This document shows, in pieces, positions 1 to 7,853 of a DNA stretch of 13,684 nucleotides (positions are counted from its first letter, which is position 1; each line of letters opens with the position of its first letter). Location: contig JALOAD010000072.1 in the NCBI GenBank assembly GCA_023228995.1, forward strand, positions 1 to 13,684, given 5' to 3'. The notes below the pieces were generated by a model. That model did not search any database, was not told the DNA's origin, and saw only the letters and a list, made by a program, of their open reading frames with translations. Both the position numbers and the translations under genes were made by a program. Origin of the DNA: JALOAD01 sp023228995 [NCBI: Candidatus Muiribacterium halophilum] (GTDB lineage: Bacteria; Muiribacteriota; Muiribacteriia; Muiribacteriales).

Positions 1-708
1 TGACTTTTCTAAGCAAAATTTATGATTAAGTATTTTATACAAAGAAAATGCTTTTTCTATATATTTATATTTTTTTAAGAATTTTTCTTTATCTTTATCC
101 TTTAAAAAAACATCTATCTGTTCTCTGAAATGATCTGTTATCTTAAGTCCAAACTTTTGTATGTATTTTTTGTGATCTATACCAAATATCCTTTGTCTTT
201 TCTCATCTTTAAGGATTATATCCTGAATATCTGATATAATATTGATATGAGATCTTTTCATTCTCATATTACTCATCTTTTCAAGAAGTTTTGAGTTTAA
301 AGTATAAAAAACACCCATATCTTTATTTGATTTAAATTCAGATTTCATCTTTTCAACATATTCTTTAATATTTTCTTGGTAATTTTCATCAACAATATTT
401 TTACATAATAATTCAGAGTCTTTTTCTATTTCAGATACAGTAAAATCATATACTGCTTCAATACTCTCTATAATACTTTTATTATTTGCAAAAGTCTGTG
501 AAAGATTCCCAAGATAATCAAGAATTTCTGCCTGACTTCCTATATTATCAATTTTATCTGAAATATCTTTATTAATCACCTGAATACTCAAAACTTTGTT
601 TTCTGTTAATAAATTAACACCAGAAACAGCTTCAATATAATCAAGATTTATACTCCATGAAATAACAGAAAATAATAGAATTGTTAAAATATACAATGTT
701 TTTTTCAT
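1..708 (-). CDS. Secreted protein of unknown function, C-terminus cut off by the window edge
   Basis: An uninterrupted frame runs from ATG at 708 to base 1, giving 236 codons with no stop, so the gene is partial. The first 19 residues (MKKTLYILTILLFSVISWS) form a typical signal peptide: two lysines, then a hydrophobic core. No lipobox cysteine follows, so a soluble exported or periplasmic protein is more likely than a lipoprotein. The rest is charged and rich in Lys, Glu, Ile and Asn, probably mostly helical, with no motif I recognise. GGTG lies about 8 bases upstream of the ATG as a weak ribosome site. A TATAAT-like -10 can be read on the minus strand at 741-746, but no convincing -35 accompanies it. 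Function unknown. The reading frame is secure; the identity is not. Confidence 0.8.
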   Translation of the reverse strand, partial: MKKTLYILTILLFSVISWSINLDYIEAVSGVNLLTENKVLSIQVINKDISDKIDNIGSQAEILDYLGNLSQTFANNKSIIESIEAVYDFTVSEIEKDSELLCKNIVDENYQENIKEYVEKMKSEFKSNKDMGVFYTLNSKLLEKMSNMRMKRSHINIISDIQDIILKDEKRQRIFGIDHKKYIQKFGLKITDHFREQIDVFLKDKDKEKFLKKYKYIEKAFSLYKILNHKFCLEKS

Positions 709-1010
709 AATTTTACACCAGTTTGCTTATATTTTTATAGATTATATCTTGAGTTTTTTTATGATATTATTCTTTGACTGTTTCATGATATATTTTTAGT
801 TTATTAATATACTATTATATTGTCAAGATGTTTTTTAACAAAAAGACAATAAAATTGGTTTTAAAATACTTTTAGAAAATTAAATATTTTTATTTTCATA
901 AATAAAGAAATAAAAGAATTTGATATGTTATAAATTAATTTATATAAATATCAAAAAAATTTTATTTTTTATTTATGGTTATTTTTTCCATAAATTTTAA
1001 TTTTCAAGCT

Positions 1011-1040
1011 TTATCCGTATATATCAGTGATATCCGTGGT
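1011..1040. repeat. Short repeat with two TATCCGT copies
   Basis: TATCCGT occurs at 1012-1018 and again at 1031-1037, around a small inverted core (ATAT-cagtg-ATAT). From memory, short intergenic repeats of this style (ATCCGTG ... ATCAGTG ... ATCCGTGG) are scattered through many environmental bacterial genomes. I infer a dispersed non-coding repeat. No function is visible. Confidence 0.4.
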
Positions 1041-1047
1041 AAAAAAA

Positions 1048-1100
1048 GTTTTGATTTATGAATTCCCATGGTCATGGGAATTGTACGAAAAACTCAAAAC
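1048..1100. repeat. Nested palindrome (imperfect long inverted repeat)
   Basis: The inner arms AATTCCCATG (1061-1070) and CATGGGAATT (1073-1082) are perfect complements separated by only two bases. Outer arms GTTTTGA (1048-1054) and TCAAAAC (1094-1100) also pair, so a stem with an internal loop could form. No U-run follows on either strand, so this does not look like an intrinsic terminator. It may be a small palindromic repeat element, or the end of one continuing into the neighbouring 27-bp repeats. Confidence 0.6.
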
Positions 1101-1109
1101 AAGAGCGAG

Positions 1110-1198
1110 ATCCCGGCTCAGAATCATGCCGGGATGACAAAAATTCAGAATCATGCCGGGATGACAAAAATTCAGAATCATGCCGGGATGACAAAAAT
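1110..1198. repeat. Three tandem 27-bp repeats with CCGGG core
   Basis: Three exact 27-bp copies lie head to tail at 1118-1144, 1145-1171 and 1172-1198, each carrying CATGCCGGGATGAC followed by five A and T. The first copy is preceded by ATCCCGG (1110-1116), which pairs with CCGGGAT (1129-1135) to form a 7-bp hairpin. The later copies lack that left arm. This resembles the CCCGGC...GCCGGGATGAC type of dispersed palindromic repeat known from many bacteria, here partly amplified in tandem. Its G+C is far above that of the surroundings. Confidence 0.75.
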
Positions 1199-1317
1199 AA
1201 AAAAAATTAGATAGTTTAAAGAGTTGGGGGTTGCGGGTTGAAAACCTGTGAATAGTGTTTTGGTGCCTAACCCTAGTATCCCTGCTCTTTTCCGGTATTA
1301 TAAATCTTTTTATCTTT

Positions 1318-2661
1318 TTACTTAAAATCTTTTAGGCAATTTATATACATAAATAAATTCAACCTATCCATTGGTTCGATTCCTGATATGTCATTATTGG
1401 TTTGCTTGAATTGTGAAATTTCTTTCATTTTAGTATTTAAAAAAGCATCTATATCTTCTCTATTATCTTTAATTATTTTGTAGTAATCAGCATCAAATGG
1501 TTTTTTCTTTTTAGTCCAGTAATTTTTGGGTAAAATCTTTTTTGCATATAATCTTAAGAAATATTTTTCAATTCCATTGTTATATATAAGATTATCTGGA
1601 AGATTAAGAATAACATTATGAAATTCTTTATTTGAAAATGGGAATATTCTTTTTACTGTAGGGAAATATTTGCCATTACTTCTTGTTAATCCATGTTGCA
1701 AAGGAATTTGATGATAATCAATAGTAAAATGTATTATATCTTTAATATCATCAAAAGTATAATTTTTCATTGTTTCTTCAAAAACAAATTTAACTCTTTC
1801 CTTTTCAAATAAATTATAAAGAAGTTTGGGTTTTAACATAGAATATTTATTTATAAAATAATCAAAATCTTGAAGTTTTCCTATATCTCTACAATATGCA
1901 ACTCCCATTAATTCATCAGGTCCAAGTCCGTTTATAAGTGAGGTTGCTTTCATTTCATAAGATTTTTTTACATGAATTAGATCATCATAAACGCCAAGAT
2001 CTATAAATGGAGAAAAGAATTTGTAATTAATTATTGTTTCTATGAAATTTGAGCTTTTCTGATATTCATAATTTTTCTTATAAAATGGAAATCTTTTAAT
2101 TCCATTCTCAACATCTTCAAGCTGTTCATTTGTAAATATAGAAGAACCTACTATAGTTTTAGGATTATTAATATAATTAAAACAAATAGATGAATCAATG
2201 CCACCTGAATACATTATATATGGATTTTTTCCAGCTTTTTCCATATATTTATAAAGAATAGAATGAATTTTAAAAAATGATTTTTCTTTATCATCAAATT
2301 TTGATATAAAATCATATTTTTTTAAAATAATATTGGATTTTTCGACTTTAAGTGAAGAAGCACAAGGTATTGGAATTATTTTTTCATAAATTGAAAAAGG
2401 ATAAACATTTGCTTTAAATATTGCAAGTTGTATTATTCCATTAATACATAAATTAGTTTGTGAAATTTTTCGCAATAACCTAATATCATCGCTTATATAA
2501 AAATAATTTTCATCTAAATAAATAAAATATTGAACTTCAAGATAAAAATCAGAAAATATAATATTATTTTCAATACTTAAACCTGGTGTTTTTGTGTTTT
2601 TATTTGAATAATCAGGTGAATTTGAATAAAAATATAAATCATCAGAATTTAAAATTTCCAT
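1318..2661 (-). CDS. Asparagine-synthetase-family ATP-dependent amide ligase, no glutaminase cysteine
   Basis: The 447-residue protein carries the PP-loop of the asparagine synthase / beta-lactam synthetase family, SGGIDS at about residues 152-157, which binds ATP pyrophosphate. NGLGPDELMGV at about 244-254 matches the second conserved block (usually SGDGGDELFGG). Residues 1 to about 120 look like the rear part of the N-terminal amidotransferase domain (YISDD, then NGIIQLAIF, then IPIPCASSLKV). The chain starts MEILNS instead of MC, so the nucleophilic Cys2 is missing and glutamine hydrolysis is unlikely. Such variants activate a carboxylate by adenylation and make an amide with ammonia or another amine; family members include peptide and antibiotic cyclases. 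The start overlaps the end of the TPR-like gene by 13 bases, so the two are translationally linked. The substrate cannot be told. The family call is strong, the role unknown. Confidence 0.85.
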   Translation of the reverse strand: MEILNSDDLYFYSNSPDYSNKNTKTPGLSIENNIIFSDFYLEVQYFIYLDENYFYISDDIRLLRKISQTNLCINGIIQLAIFKANVYPFSIYEKIIPIPCASSLKVEKSNIILKKYDFISKFDDKEKSFFKIHSILYKYMEKAGKNPYIMYSGGIDSSICFNYINNPKTIVGSSIFTNEQLEDVENGIKRFPFYKKNYEYQKSSNFIETIINYKFFSPFIDLGVYDDLIHVKKSYEMKATSLINGLGPDELMGVAYCRDIGKLQDFDYFINKYSMLKPKLLYNLFEKERVKFVFEETMKNYTFDDIKDIIHFTIDYHQIPLQHGLTRSNGKYFPTVKRIFPFSNKEFHNVILNLPDNLIYNNGIEKYFLRLYAKKILPKNYWTKKKKPFDADYYKIIKDNREDIDAFLNTKMKEISQFKQTNNDISGIEPMDRLNLFMYINCLKDFK

Positions 2662-3446
2662 TTTTCTTTAATCAACTCCATGATTTTTTTATTATTTTCA
2701 ATATTTTCAGCACAAAAAATCATATCATTCTTAACAAAAGAATGCTCTGTATTTTCCGGTGTGAATTTCAAATAATAATCAAGAGCTTTTAAATATTCAC
2801 CTTTCATTTTTAAAATATAACCCATATTCATATAATCAAAATTATCTTGTAAATTTTTATCAAATATCTTTTGTAAATAAATAAAAGCTTTTTCAAAATT
2901 TTCACATTTTATAAAACTAACATATCTTTCTCTTAAATAAGCTTTATTAAACTCCAAGTTAATTTCAATAAAATCTAAAAAGTAATTAAAATAATTATCA
3001 AAACCTAATTTTTGAGAAATTCTTGCAAGTTCAAGGTAATAATCAGTGATATTATATCTTCTGTATGGATATAAAGAAGTTTTTATAAAATCTTGTAATA
3101 AAGCCAAACTTTCGGGTGAAATATTGTTTTTATGAATTATATTTGATGGAATTTGTATGTTTTTTTGTTTAAATTTATAGTGTTCTGTATTTATTGAATA
3201 AAGTTCTTCAAATCGATAATCCTTATATTCTTTAACAAAATCTACATCAATTTCATTGTAATAAACAATATTATCAACTTTATATATAATATCACCATGA
3301 CAATAATAATATTCACAAATTTCTTGTTCATGAACAAATTCTTCGTTTTGCCATATAGCGATGATTTTAGTTTTGTTATCTGAATAAATATCAATAACAC
3401 TCTCAAGAAATAATAAATCAGAATGTAATATATTGGAAAATTTCAT
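2649..3446 (-). CDS. TPR-like protein of unknown function, partner of the ligase gene
   Basis: This is a 265-residue soluble protein with no signal peptide or membrane segment. I start it at ATG 3446 (MKFSNILHSDLL) because AGAGG lies 7 bases upstream. The frame stays open up to 3503, but that extension has no ribosome site and runs into the repeat array. Residues from about 125 on are helical and spaced like tetratricopeptide repeats; the clearest segment is DYMNMGYILKMKGEYLKALDYYLKF near the C-terminus (given here as two parts: DYMNMGYILKMKG and EYLKALDYYLKF). The N-terminal ~110 residues (many Tyr, Ile, Glu) match nothing I know. The gene runs into the amide-ligase gene with a 13-base overlap, so a scaffold or substrate-presenting role for that enzyme is plausible but inferred. 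Confidence 0.7.
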   Translation of the reverse strand: MKFSNILHSDLLFLESVIDIYSDNKTKIIAIWQNEEFVHEQEICEYYYCHGDIIYKVDNIVYYNEIDVDFVKEYKDYRFEELYSINTEHYKFKQKNIQIPSNIIHKNNISPESLALLQDFIKTSLYPYRRYNITDYYLELARISQKLGFDNYFNYFLDFIEINLEFNKAYLRERYVSFIKCENFEKAFIYLQKIFDKNLQDNFDYMNMGYILKMKGEYLKALDYYLKFTPENTEHSFVKNDMIFCAENIENNKKIMELIKEKWKF

Positions 3447-3499
3447 TTTTAAACCTCTATTAAAATAAGCGAGTTTGTGAAATGGATTTAAAGCTTCTA

Positions 3500-3651
3500 C
3501 CATTTCACTCTTTCACTCTTTCACTCTTTCACCATTTCACCATTTCGCCATTTCACCCTTTCACTCTTTCACTCTTTCACTCTTTCACCATTTCACCATT
3601 TCGCCATTTCACCCTTTCACTCTTTCACCATTTCACCCTTTCACTACTTCC
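3500..3651. repeat. Tandem array of 8-bp units with a 56-bp higher-order repeat
   Basis: Nineteen 8-bp units run in one phase from 3500. The forms are CCATTTCA, CTCTTTCA, CCCTTTCA and CCATTTCG, with a degenerate last unit CTACTTCC. Units 2-8 (3508-3563) and 9-15 (3564-3619) are the same seven-unit string repeated exactly, so a 56-bp block has been duplicated. The plus strand is almost purely C/T apart from the A positions. The array fills the gap between the NatB-like gene (stop at 3669) and the TPR-like gene (start 3446). Open frames through it are a by-product of the period and are not genes. Related units form the array at 13306-13625. Confidence 0.9.
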
Positions 3652-3668
3652 CGGACTTTCCAGATTTT

Positions 3669-4919
3669 TCAACTATATTTCATCCAATTTATTACTTCTT
3701 TAAATGTTGGTCTTTTACCATACATTAAAATTCCAACTCTATATATTTTAGAAGTTATATAAATAAAGAAAAATATCGCAACTATATTTATAACTAATGA
3801 TAAAATTATTTCCCATAACTCTGGCGAAGCGACTGTTATCCTAACAAACATCATCATTGGTGTAAAAAATGGTATAAATGACATTATCCTAACTGAGTCT
3901 GATCCTGGATTGTTCATTGCATTAAAACTAAGTATAAAAACTGCAACAATTAAAAATGTAACGGGGGTTGCAAGCTGTCTTGCATCTTCTTGATTAGAAC
4001 AAAGAGATCCTGCTGCTAAAAATAAAGTTGCATATTGGAAAAATCCTGTTACAAAAAATAAAATAAAATAAAGAAAAATTGATATTTCTAAATTGATTAA
4101 CCCTTTAAACTCTGGAAATGCTGATTTTAAATAAAGAAAACTTCCTCCGCCTAAAATTGTCCATATTGTAAATTGAAATAATCCAACACTTCCTACTCCA
4201 AATAATTTACCCATCATAAGCTGAAATGAAGTGCATGAAGAAAGCAATACTTCTAATACTTTTGATGTTTTTTCTTCAAGTACACCTGTTAAAATGGAAT
4301 TAGAGTATAAAACAGTTGTCATATAAAGAATTATCACAAAAAAATATGCAGTGATAAAATCTTTTCCTACTTTTTCTGTACTTTTACTTCCATCTTTACC
4401 GATTTTTAATGTAATTACATTGAGTTTTTTAGTTAATTCACTGACTTTATCAGGGTCAAGTCCATAATCTTGTAATCTAACTTTGGAAACAATGCTACTT
4501 ATTTTACCTGAAATTGTAGATATAAACTCAATATTACTCAAAGATGCTGATAAATACTCAAATTTACTTGAATTGAAAACATTTTTTGGAATATTTATAA
4601 TAGCGAAATATTCTTTTGTTTCAATTTTTTTTCTGTATTTTTCCTCATTTGAAATATAATCTTTAGGGTCTATAAATGAAATTTTATATTTTTCAGATTT
4701 TTTATCATCTAATAATGAATCTTTTATCTTTGACTCAAGAACTCCTGTATTATCAACAAAACCTAATGCAATATCACTTTGACTTGTTTTCATAAAATAA
4801 ACAGGAGCAACGCTTATTATAAGCATAAATAATGGACCTAAAAAGGTTCCAATTATAAAAAACTTAGATTTAATCTTTGAAAAAAATTCTCTATATATCA
4901 AGGTCATTATATTACTCAT
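3669..4919 (-). CDS. ABC-2 type exporter permease, NatB-like
   Basis: The membrane subunit of an ABC exporter, 416 residues from ATG 4919. That start has AAGGGGG about 5 bases upstream and overlaps the ATPase stop as ATGA (4 bases), the usual sign of coupled translation. An 8-residue upstream extension in frame has no better site. One membrane helix at about residues 20-43 is followed by an extracytoplasmic domain of about 140 residues. A cluster of five or six helices fills the rest (from about 190), with EEKTSKVLEVLLSS after the second helix, the signature of NatB/YhaP-type permeases. Family members export Na+, drugs or peptides; the substrate here cannot be told. The partner is the ATPase directly upstream. 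The gene ends 17 bases from the octamer array, with no clear terminator. Confidence 0.88.
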   Translation of the reverse strand: MSNIMTLIYREFFSKIKSKFFIIGTFLGPLFMLIISVAPVYFMKTSQSDIALGFVDNTGVLESKIKDSLLDDKKSEKYKISFIDPKDYISNEEKYRKKIETKEYFAIINIPKNVFNSSKFEYLSASLSNIEFISTISGKISSIVSKVRLQDYGLDPDKVSELTKKLNVITLKIGKDGSKSTEKVGKDFITAYFFVIILYMTTVLYSNSILTGVLEEKTSKVLEVLLSSCTSFQLMMGKLFGVGSVGLFQFTIWTILGGGSFLYLKSAFPEFKGLINLEISIFLYFILFFVTGFFQYATLFLAAGSLCSNQEDARQLATPVTFLIVAVFILSFNAMNNPGSDSVRIMSFIPFFTPMMMFVRITVASPELWEIILSLVINIVAIFFFIYITSKIYRVGILMYGKRPTFKEVINWMKYS

Positions 4920-5824
4920 TTTTCCCCCTTGCCAGAAACACATTGAATAAATATATCATTAAGCGAAGTTTCTATAGATTCATATCTTGATATTTCAAGA
5001 TCTGTAAGAACAAGTCTTTTTAAAAAACCTGTTTTTGAAACATGATTTTTTAATGTTATTTCCATATAATTACCAGAATCATCAATTTCTGATACTTCTT
5101 CAAGTTCAAAAACTTTTGAATTATCTCCTGAATAATATACTATAACTGAATTTTTTGAATTTTCTTCTTTGATTTTTTGAAGATTTCCTGATAAAACAAC
5201 TTTACCTTTATTGATAAGACATATGTTATCACAAAGTTTTTCAGCATTTTCCATAAGATGTGTTGATAAAATTATTGTTTTACCTTCTTTTTTTAAATCA
5301 ATTATAATATCTTTAAAAAATCTTGAGTTAACAGGATCTAAACCTGAAAAAGGTTCATCCATTATTATAAGTTGTGGATTATGATTTATTGTAGATATAA
5401 ACTGTATTTTTTGAGCCATTCCTTTTGAAAGTTCATTAACTTTCTTATTTGCCCATTCAATCATTCCTATCTTTTCAAGCCACATCATAGAATTATCATA
5501 AGCTTGCTTTTTTTTCATACCTTTTAACTCTGATAAAAAAACAAGCTGATCAACTACTTTCATTTTAGGATAAAGTCCTCTTTCTTCTGGAAGATATCCA
5601 ATGTTTTTTTTATGTTTTTCAGTGAATTTTTCACCAAATAAAAATACTTCTCCACTGTCTGGAGCTGTTATATTCATTATCATTCGCATTGTAGAAGATT
5701 TTCCTGCTCCATTAGGTCCTAACAATCCATAAATACTGCCATCTGACACCGACATATTAACATTATCAACTGCTACAAATTTCCCATAAGATTTACAAAC
5801 ATTTTTAACTTCAACCCTTTCCAT
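4916..5824 (-). CDS. ABC transporter ATP-binding protein, NatA-like
   Basis: The cytoplasmic ATPase that powers the NatB-like permease, 302 residues. All nucleotide-binding motifs are intact: Walker A GPNGAGKSS (36-44), the YLPEERGLYP segment (77-86) typical of NatA-type proteins at the Q-loop position, signature LSKGMAQK (132-139), Walker B LIIMDEP (152-158), D-loop SGLD (160-163) and switch His189 in LSTHL. The last ~80 residues form the extra C-terminal domain common in this family. The start ATG at 5824 is supported by AAGGAAGG about 6 bases upstream and lies inside the end of the cyclase gene (14-base overlap). The permease begins within its stop codon. Function as an exporter ATPase is secure; the cargo is unknown. 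Confidence 0.92.
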   Translation of the reverse strand: MERVEVKNVCKSYGKFVAVDNVNMSVSDGSIYGLLGPNGAGKSSTMRMIMNITAPDSGEVFLFGEKFTEKHKKNIGYLPEERGLYPKMKVVDQLVFLSELKGMKKKQAYDNSMMWLEKIGMIEWANKKVNELSKGMAQKIQFISTINHNPQLIIMDEPFSGLDPVNSRFFKDIIIDLKKEGKTIILSTHLMENAEKLCDNICLINKGKVVLSGNLQKIKEENSKNSVIVYYSGDNSKVFELEEVSEIDDSGNYMEITLKNHVSKTGFLKRLVLTDLEISRYESIETSLNDIFIQCVSGKGEK

Positions 5825-7826
5825 TAATTCCTTCCTTTATTCCATATAATATCATCTCATTTGATTTACCTTTCATAATAACTGGCTCATAAGCATGAAA
5901 AGTTAAATCACTGAATAATTTCTTATTTAATTTATTAAACATAAATTCACTTATTAAAATATCATCTTTATATATTTTTGTCTGACTTTCAATTCTTGAA
6001 GCAATATTAACTGTATCCCCAATAACTGTATATTCCATTCTATCCTTAGTACCAATTTTACCTGAAACAAGAATTCCTGTATGAATACCAATACCATGAA
6101 TAATCTCAGTATATTTACTTTCAGAATTAAATTTTTTAAGTGCTTTTCTAATTCCTATTGCAGCTTTTAAAGCAGCATCAGCATGATTTTCCACTCCAAA
6201 AACTGGTGAAAATACAGCCATTACTGAATCGCCTATAAATTTATTTATAACTCCTTTATTTTCAACAATTGGAGCACATATATAAGAAAAATATAAATTA
6301 AGAAAATCAACAAGTTCTTTTGGCGTCAAGTTTTCAGAAAACGGTGTGAAATTTCTAATATCTGTAAACATAACTGTTGTTTCAATCTCTTCACCTTCTA
6401 AAAGTTCAGAACCTTGACTTATTAATTTTTCTGCAATTTCAAGAGAAACAAATTTGCCAAAAGTATCTCTTATTTTTTCTCTTTCTTGAAGACCTTCAAC
6501 CATTTCATTAAAATGACCACGCAGTTTACCTATTTCATCATTTGAAAGTACTGAAGCTTTACTTGTAAAATCTCCTCTTGATACCATATTCATTCTTTCA
6601 ATTAGTCTGTTAATTGGACCTTGAATACTTCTTTTAAACCAAAATATTGAAAAAATTTGAGGTATTAAAAAATATATACCCAGAAGAATCATTATAAATA
6701 ATGGGAAAAGTAAATAAAAAAATAGTCCAATATCAAAACTTGATTCTAAAAAAACGCTTTTGATAACTCCAAAATGAAAATTCATTGGTATATACAACAA
6801 TAAAACAATTGGTAATATAGAAAACAATATTATAAACAATGAAATTCGTGAAGTTATATAAAATGATTTGCCATTTTTAAGTGAATAAAGATTGTTTTTA
6901 GAAAAAACAGAGAATGCTATTTTATTTTTTATATATTTTTCACTAAATGCGAGATTTATATAGCTTGCAAGAGATGAAAATAATAAAAATGATACAAAAT
7001 AAATACCAGTTATAGAATTAAATATACTTCTTGTAAGTCTATAAACAAATAAAGTCCTAAAAATAAACCCATATAAACCATAAACCCATATAAAACTAAA
7101 TAATGCAAAACTAAGGTTTATAATTCTTTCTTCGCATTTTCTTGTATATGGAGAAAAACCAAAATTATACTTATAAACAGGCCATAACCAGAAAATAATA
7201 AAAACAAAAATAATTCTTCTAAAATGAATAAATTTATAATCAAAATATTTTATTTTTAGATTTTCCTCTACTTTAAAGAACATTTCTTTTATTTTTTTAT
7301 TAATAAAAATAGAACTTTTTGTAATATCTATATTTTTATTATCAATATTAACTCTTAAATTATAACCTTGATTATCATTAATTTGATCAAGTTTATCTTT
7401 TTTTAGTTTTTCTTTTAAATTATTTTTAATTTTTTCAAGTCTGTTTTTAAAAGGAAGATTCTCATCTCTTATTTCTCTAAAATTTTCACCCATTCTATTA
7501 ATTATTTCTTTTTGTTTTAAATTTTTTTGTTCTTCTAAAATATCAATTTCTTTTAAATTACCTTTCTTTTTATTTAAATCAATATTTTTTTGAATATCTG
7601 ATAATTCCTCAATATATCCAGTTACTATCTCTTCATTAACAGTATTATTAATAGAAGCTTTATTTTCTTCAATTATTTGAGTAATTTTTTGAAAATCAAC
7701 TTTTGAATACTGTTCAAAAAAACTAACAAAAAAATTAACAAATACCACAGTTATAATAAAGTAAAGATACAGAGGAATATAAAGTTTACGAATAAAAGAA
7801 ATGATTTTTTTAAAAGTATATTTCAT
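5811..7826 (-). CDS. Membrane-bound class III adenylate cyclase with HAMP domain
   Basis: Makes cAMP from ATP. The 671-residue chain has a membrane helix at about 15-37, then a charged, probably coiled-coil region (about 40-195). Six or so helices follow between about 200 and 400, then a HAMP linker (about 400-452, with NDEIGKL), and the catalytic domain (about 480-665). Metal-binding Asp489 (FTDIRNFT) and Asp533 (FIGDSVMAVF) are present. Lys529 and Asp604 are the adenine-selecting pair, and Asn607 and Arg611 the transition-state residues (VIGDTVNIASR), so an active ATP-specific cyclase is expected. The coiled coil between the first two membrane segments could be a sensor; this is inferred. 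The ATG at 7826 has only a poor ribosome site. It follows the polymerase gene by 27 bases and overlaps the ATPase gene, so it probably belongs to the same transcript. Confidence 0.92.
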   Translation of the reverse strand: MKYTFKKIISFIRKLYIPLYLYFIITVVFVNFFVSFFEQYSKVDFQKITQIIEENKASINNTVNEEIVTGYIEELSDIQKNIDLNKKKGNLKEIDILEEQKNLKQKEIINRMGENFREIRDENLPFKNRLEKIKNNLKEKLKKDKLDQINDNQGYNLRVNIDNKNIDITKSSIFINKKIKEMFFKVEENLKIKYFDYKFIHFRRIIFVFIIFWLWPVYKYNFGFSPYTRKCEERIINLSFALFSFIWVYGLYGFIFRTLFVYRLTRSIFNSITGIYFVSFLLFSSLASYINLAFSEKYIKNKIAFSVFSKNNLYSLKNGKSFYITSRISLFIILFSILPIVLLLYIPMNFHFGVIKSVFLESSFDIGLFFYLLFPLFIMILLGIYFLIPQIFSIFWFKRSIQGPINRLIERMNMVSRGDFTSKASVLSNDEIGKLRGHFNEMVEGLQEREKIRDTFGKFVSLEIAEKLISQGSELLEGEEIETTVMFTDIRNFTPFSENLTPKELVDFLNLYFSYICAPIVENKGVINKFIGDSVMAVFSPVFGVENHADAALKAAIGIRKALKKFNSESKYTEIIHGIGIHTGILVSGKIGTKDRMEYTVIGDTVNIASRIESQTKIYKDDILISEFMFNKLNKKLFSDLTFHAYEPVIMKGKSNEMILYGIKEGINGKG

Positions 7827-7853
7827 AAAATGAATTTTAACAGAAAATAAAAC

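Larger units (their letters stand above)
709..1317. other. Gene-free 0.6 kb region with dispersed-repeat debris
   Basis: This stretch separates the secreted-protein gene, whose start is at its left side, from the end of the asparagine-synthetase-like gene. The left half (about 709-1010) is extremely A+T rich and shows no frame with a ribosome site. The right half has noticeably higher G+C and holds three kinds of repeat, listed separately at 1011-1040, 1048-1100 and 1110-1198. The 1201-1317 part has a G-rich patch (1226-1238) but no hairpin plus U-run that would make a clear terminator for the ligase gene. Confidence 0.7.

Noticed and set aside
2586-2792. Plus-strand 68-codon frame across the ligase/TPR junction
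   Set aside because: Antisense to two real genes, composed mainly of Asn, Phe, Ile and Lys; no ribosome site.
1318-3446. Lasso-peptide biosynthesis cluster
   Set aside because: An asparagine-synthetase-like enzyme is present, but no precursor peptide, leader-binding RRE protein or transglutaminase-type protease is found next to it.
3447-3503. N-terminal extension of the TPR-like protein
   Set aside because: The frame is open but the upstream ATG has no ribosome site and lies at the edge of the array, whereas ATG 3446 has AGAGG at proper distance.
3482-3703. Plus-strand frame of 73 codons rich in Phe, His, Ser and Leu
   Set aside because: It is the translation of the 8-bp tandem array, which stays open in all frames because of its period; no ribosome site and no protein-like composition.
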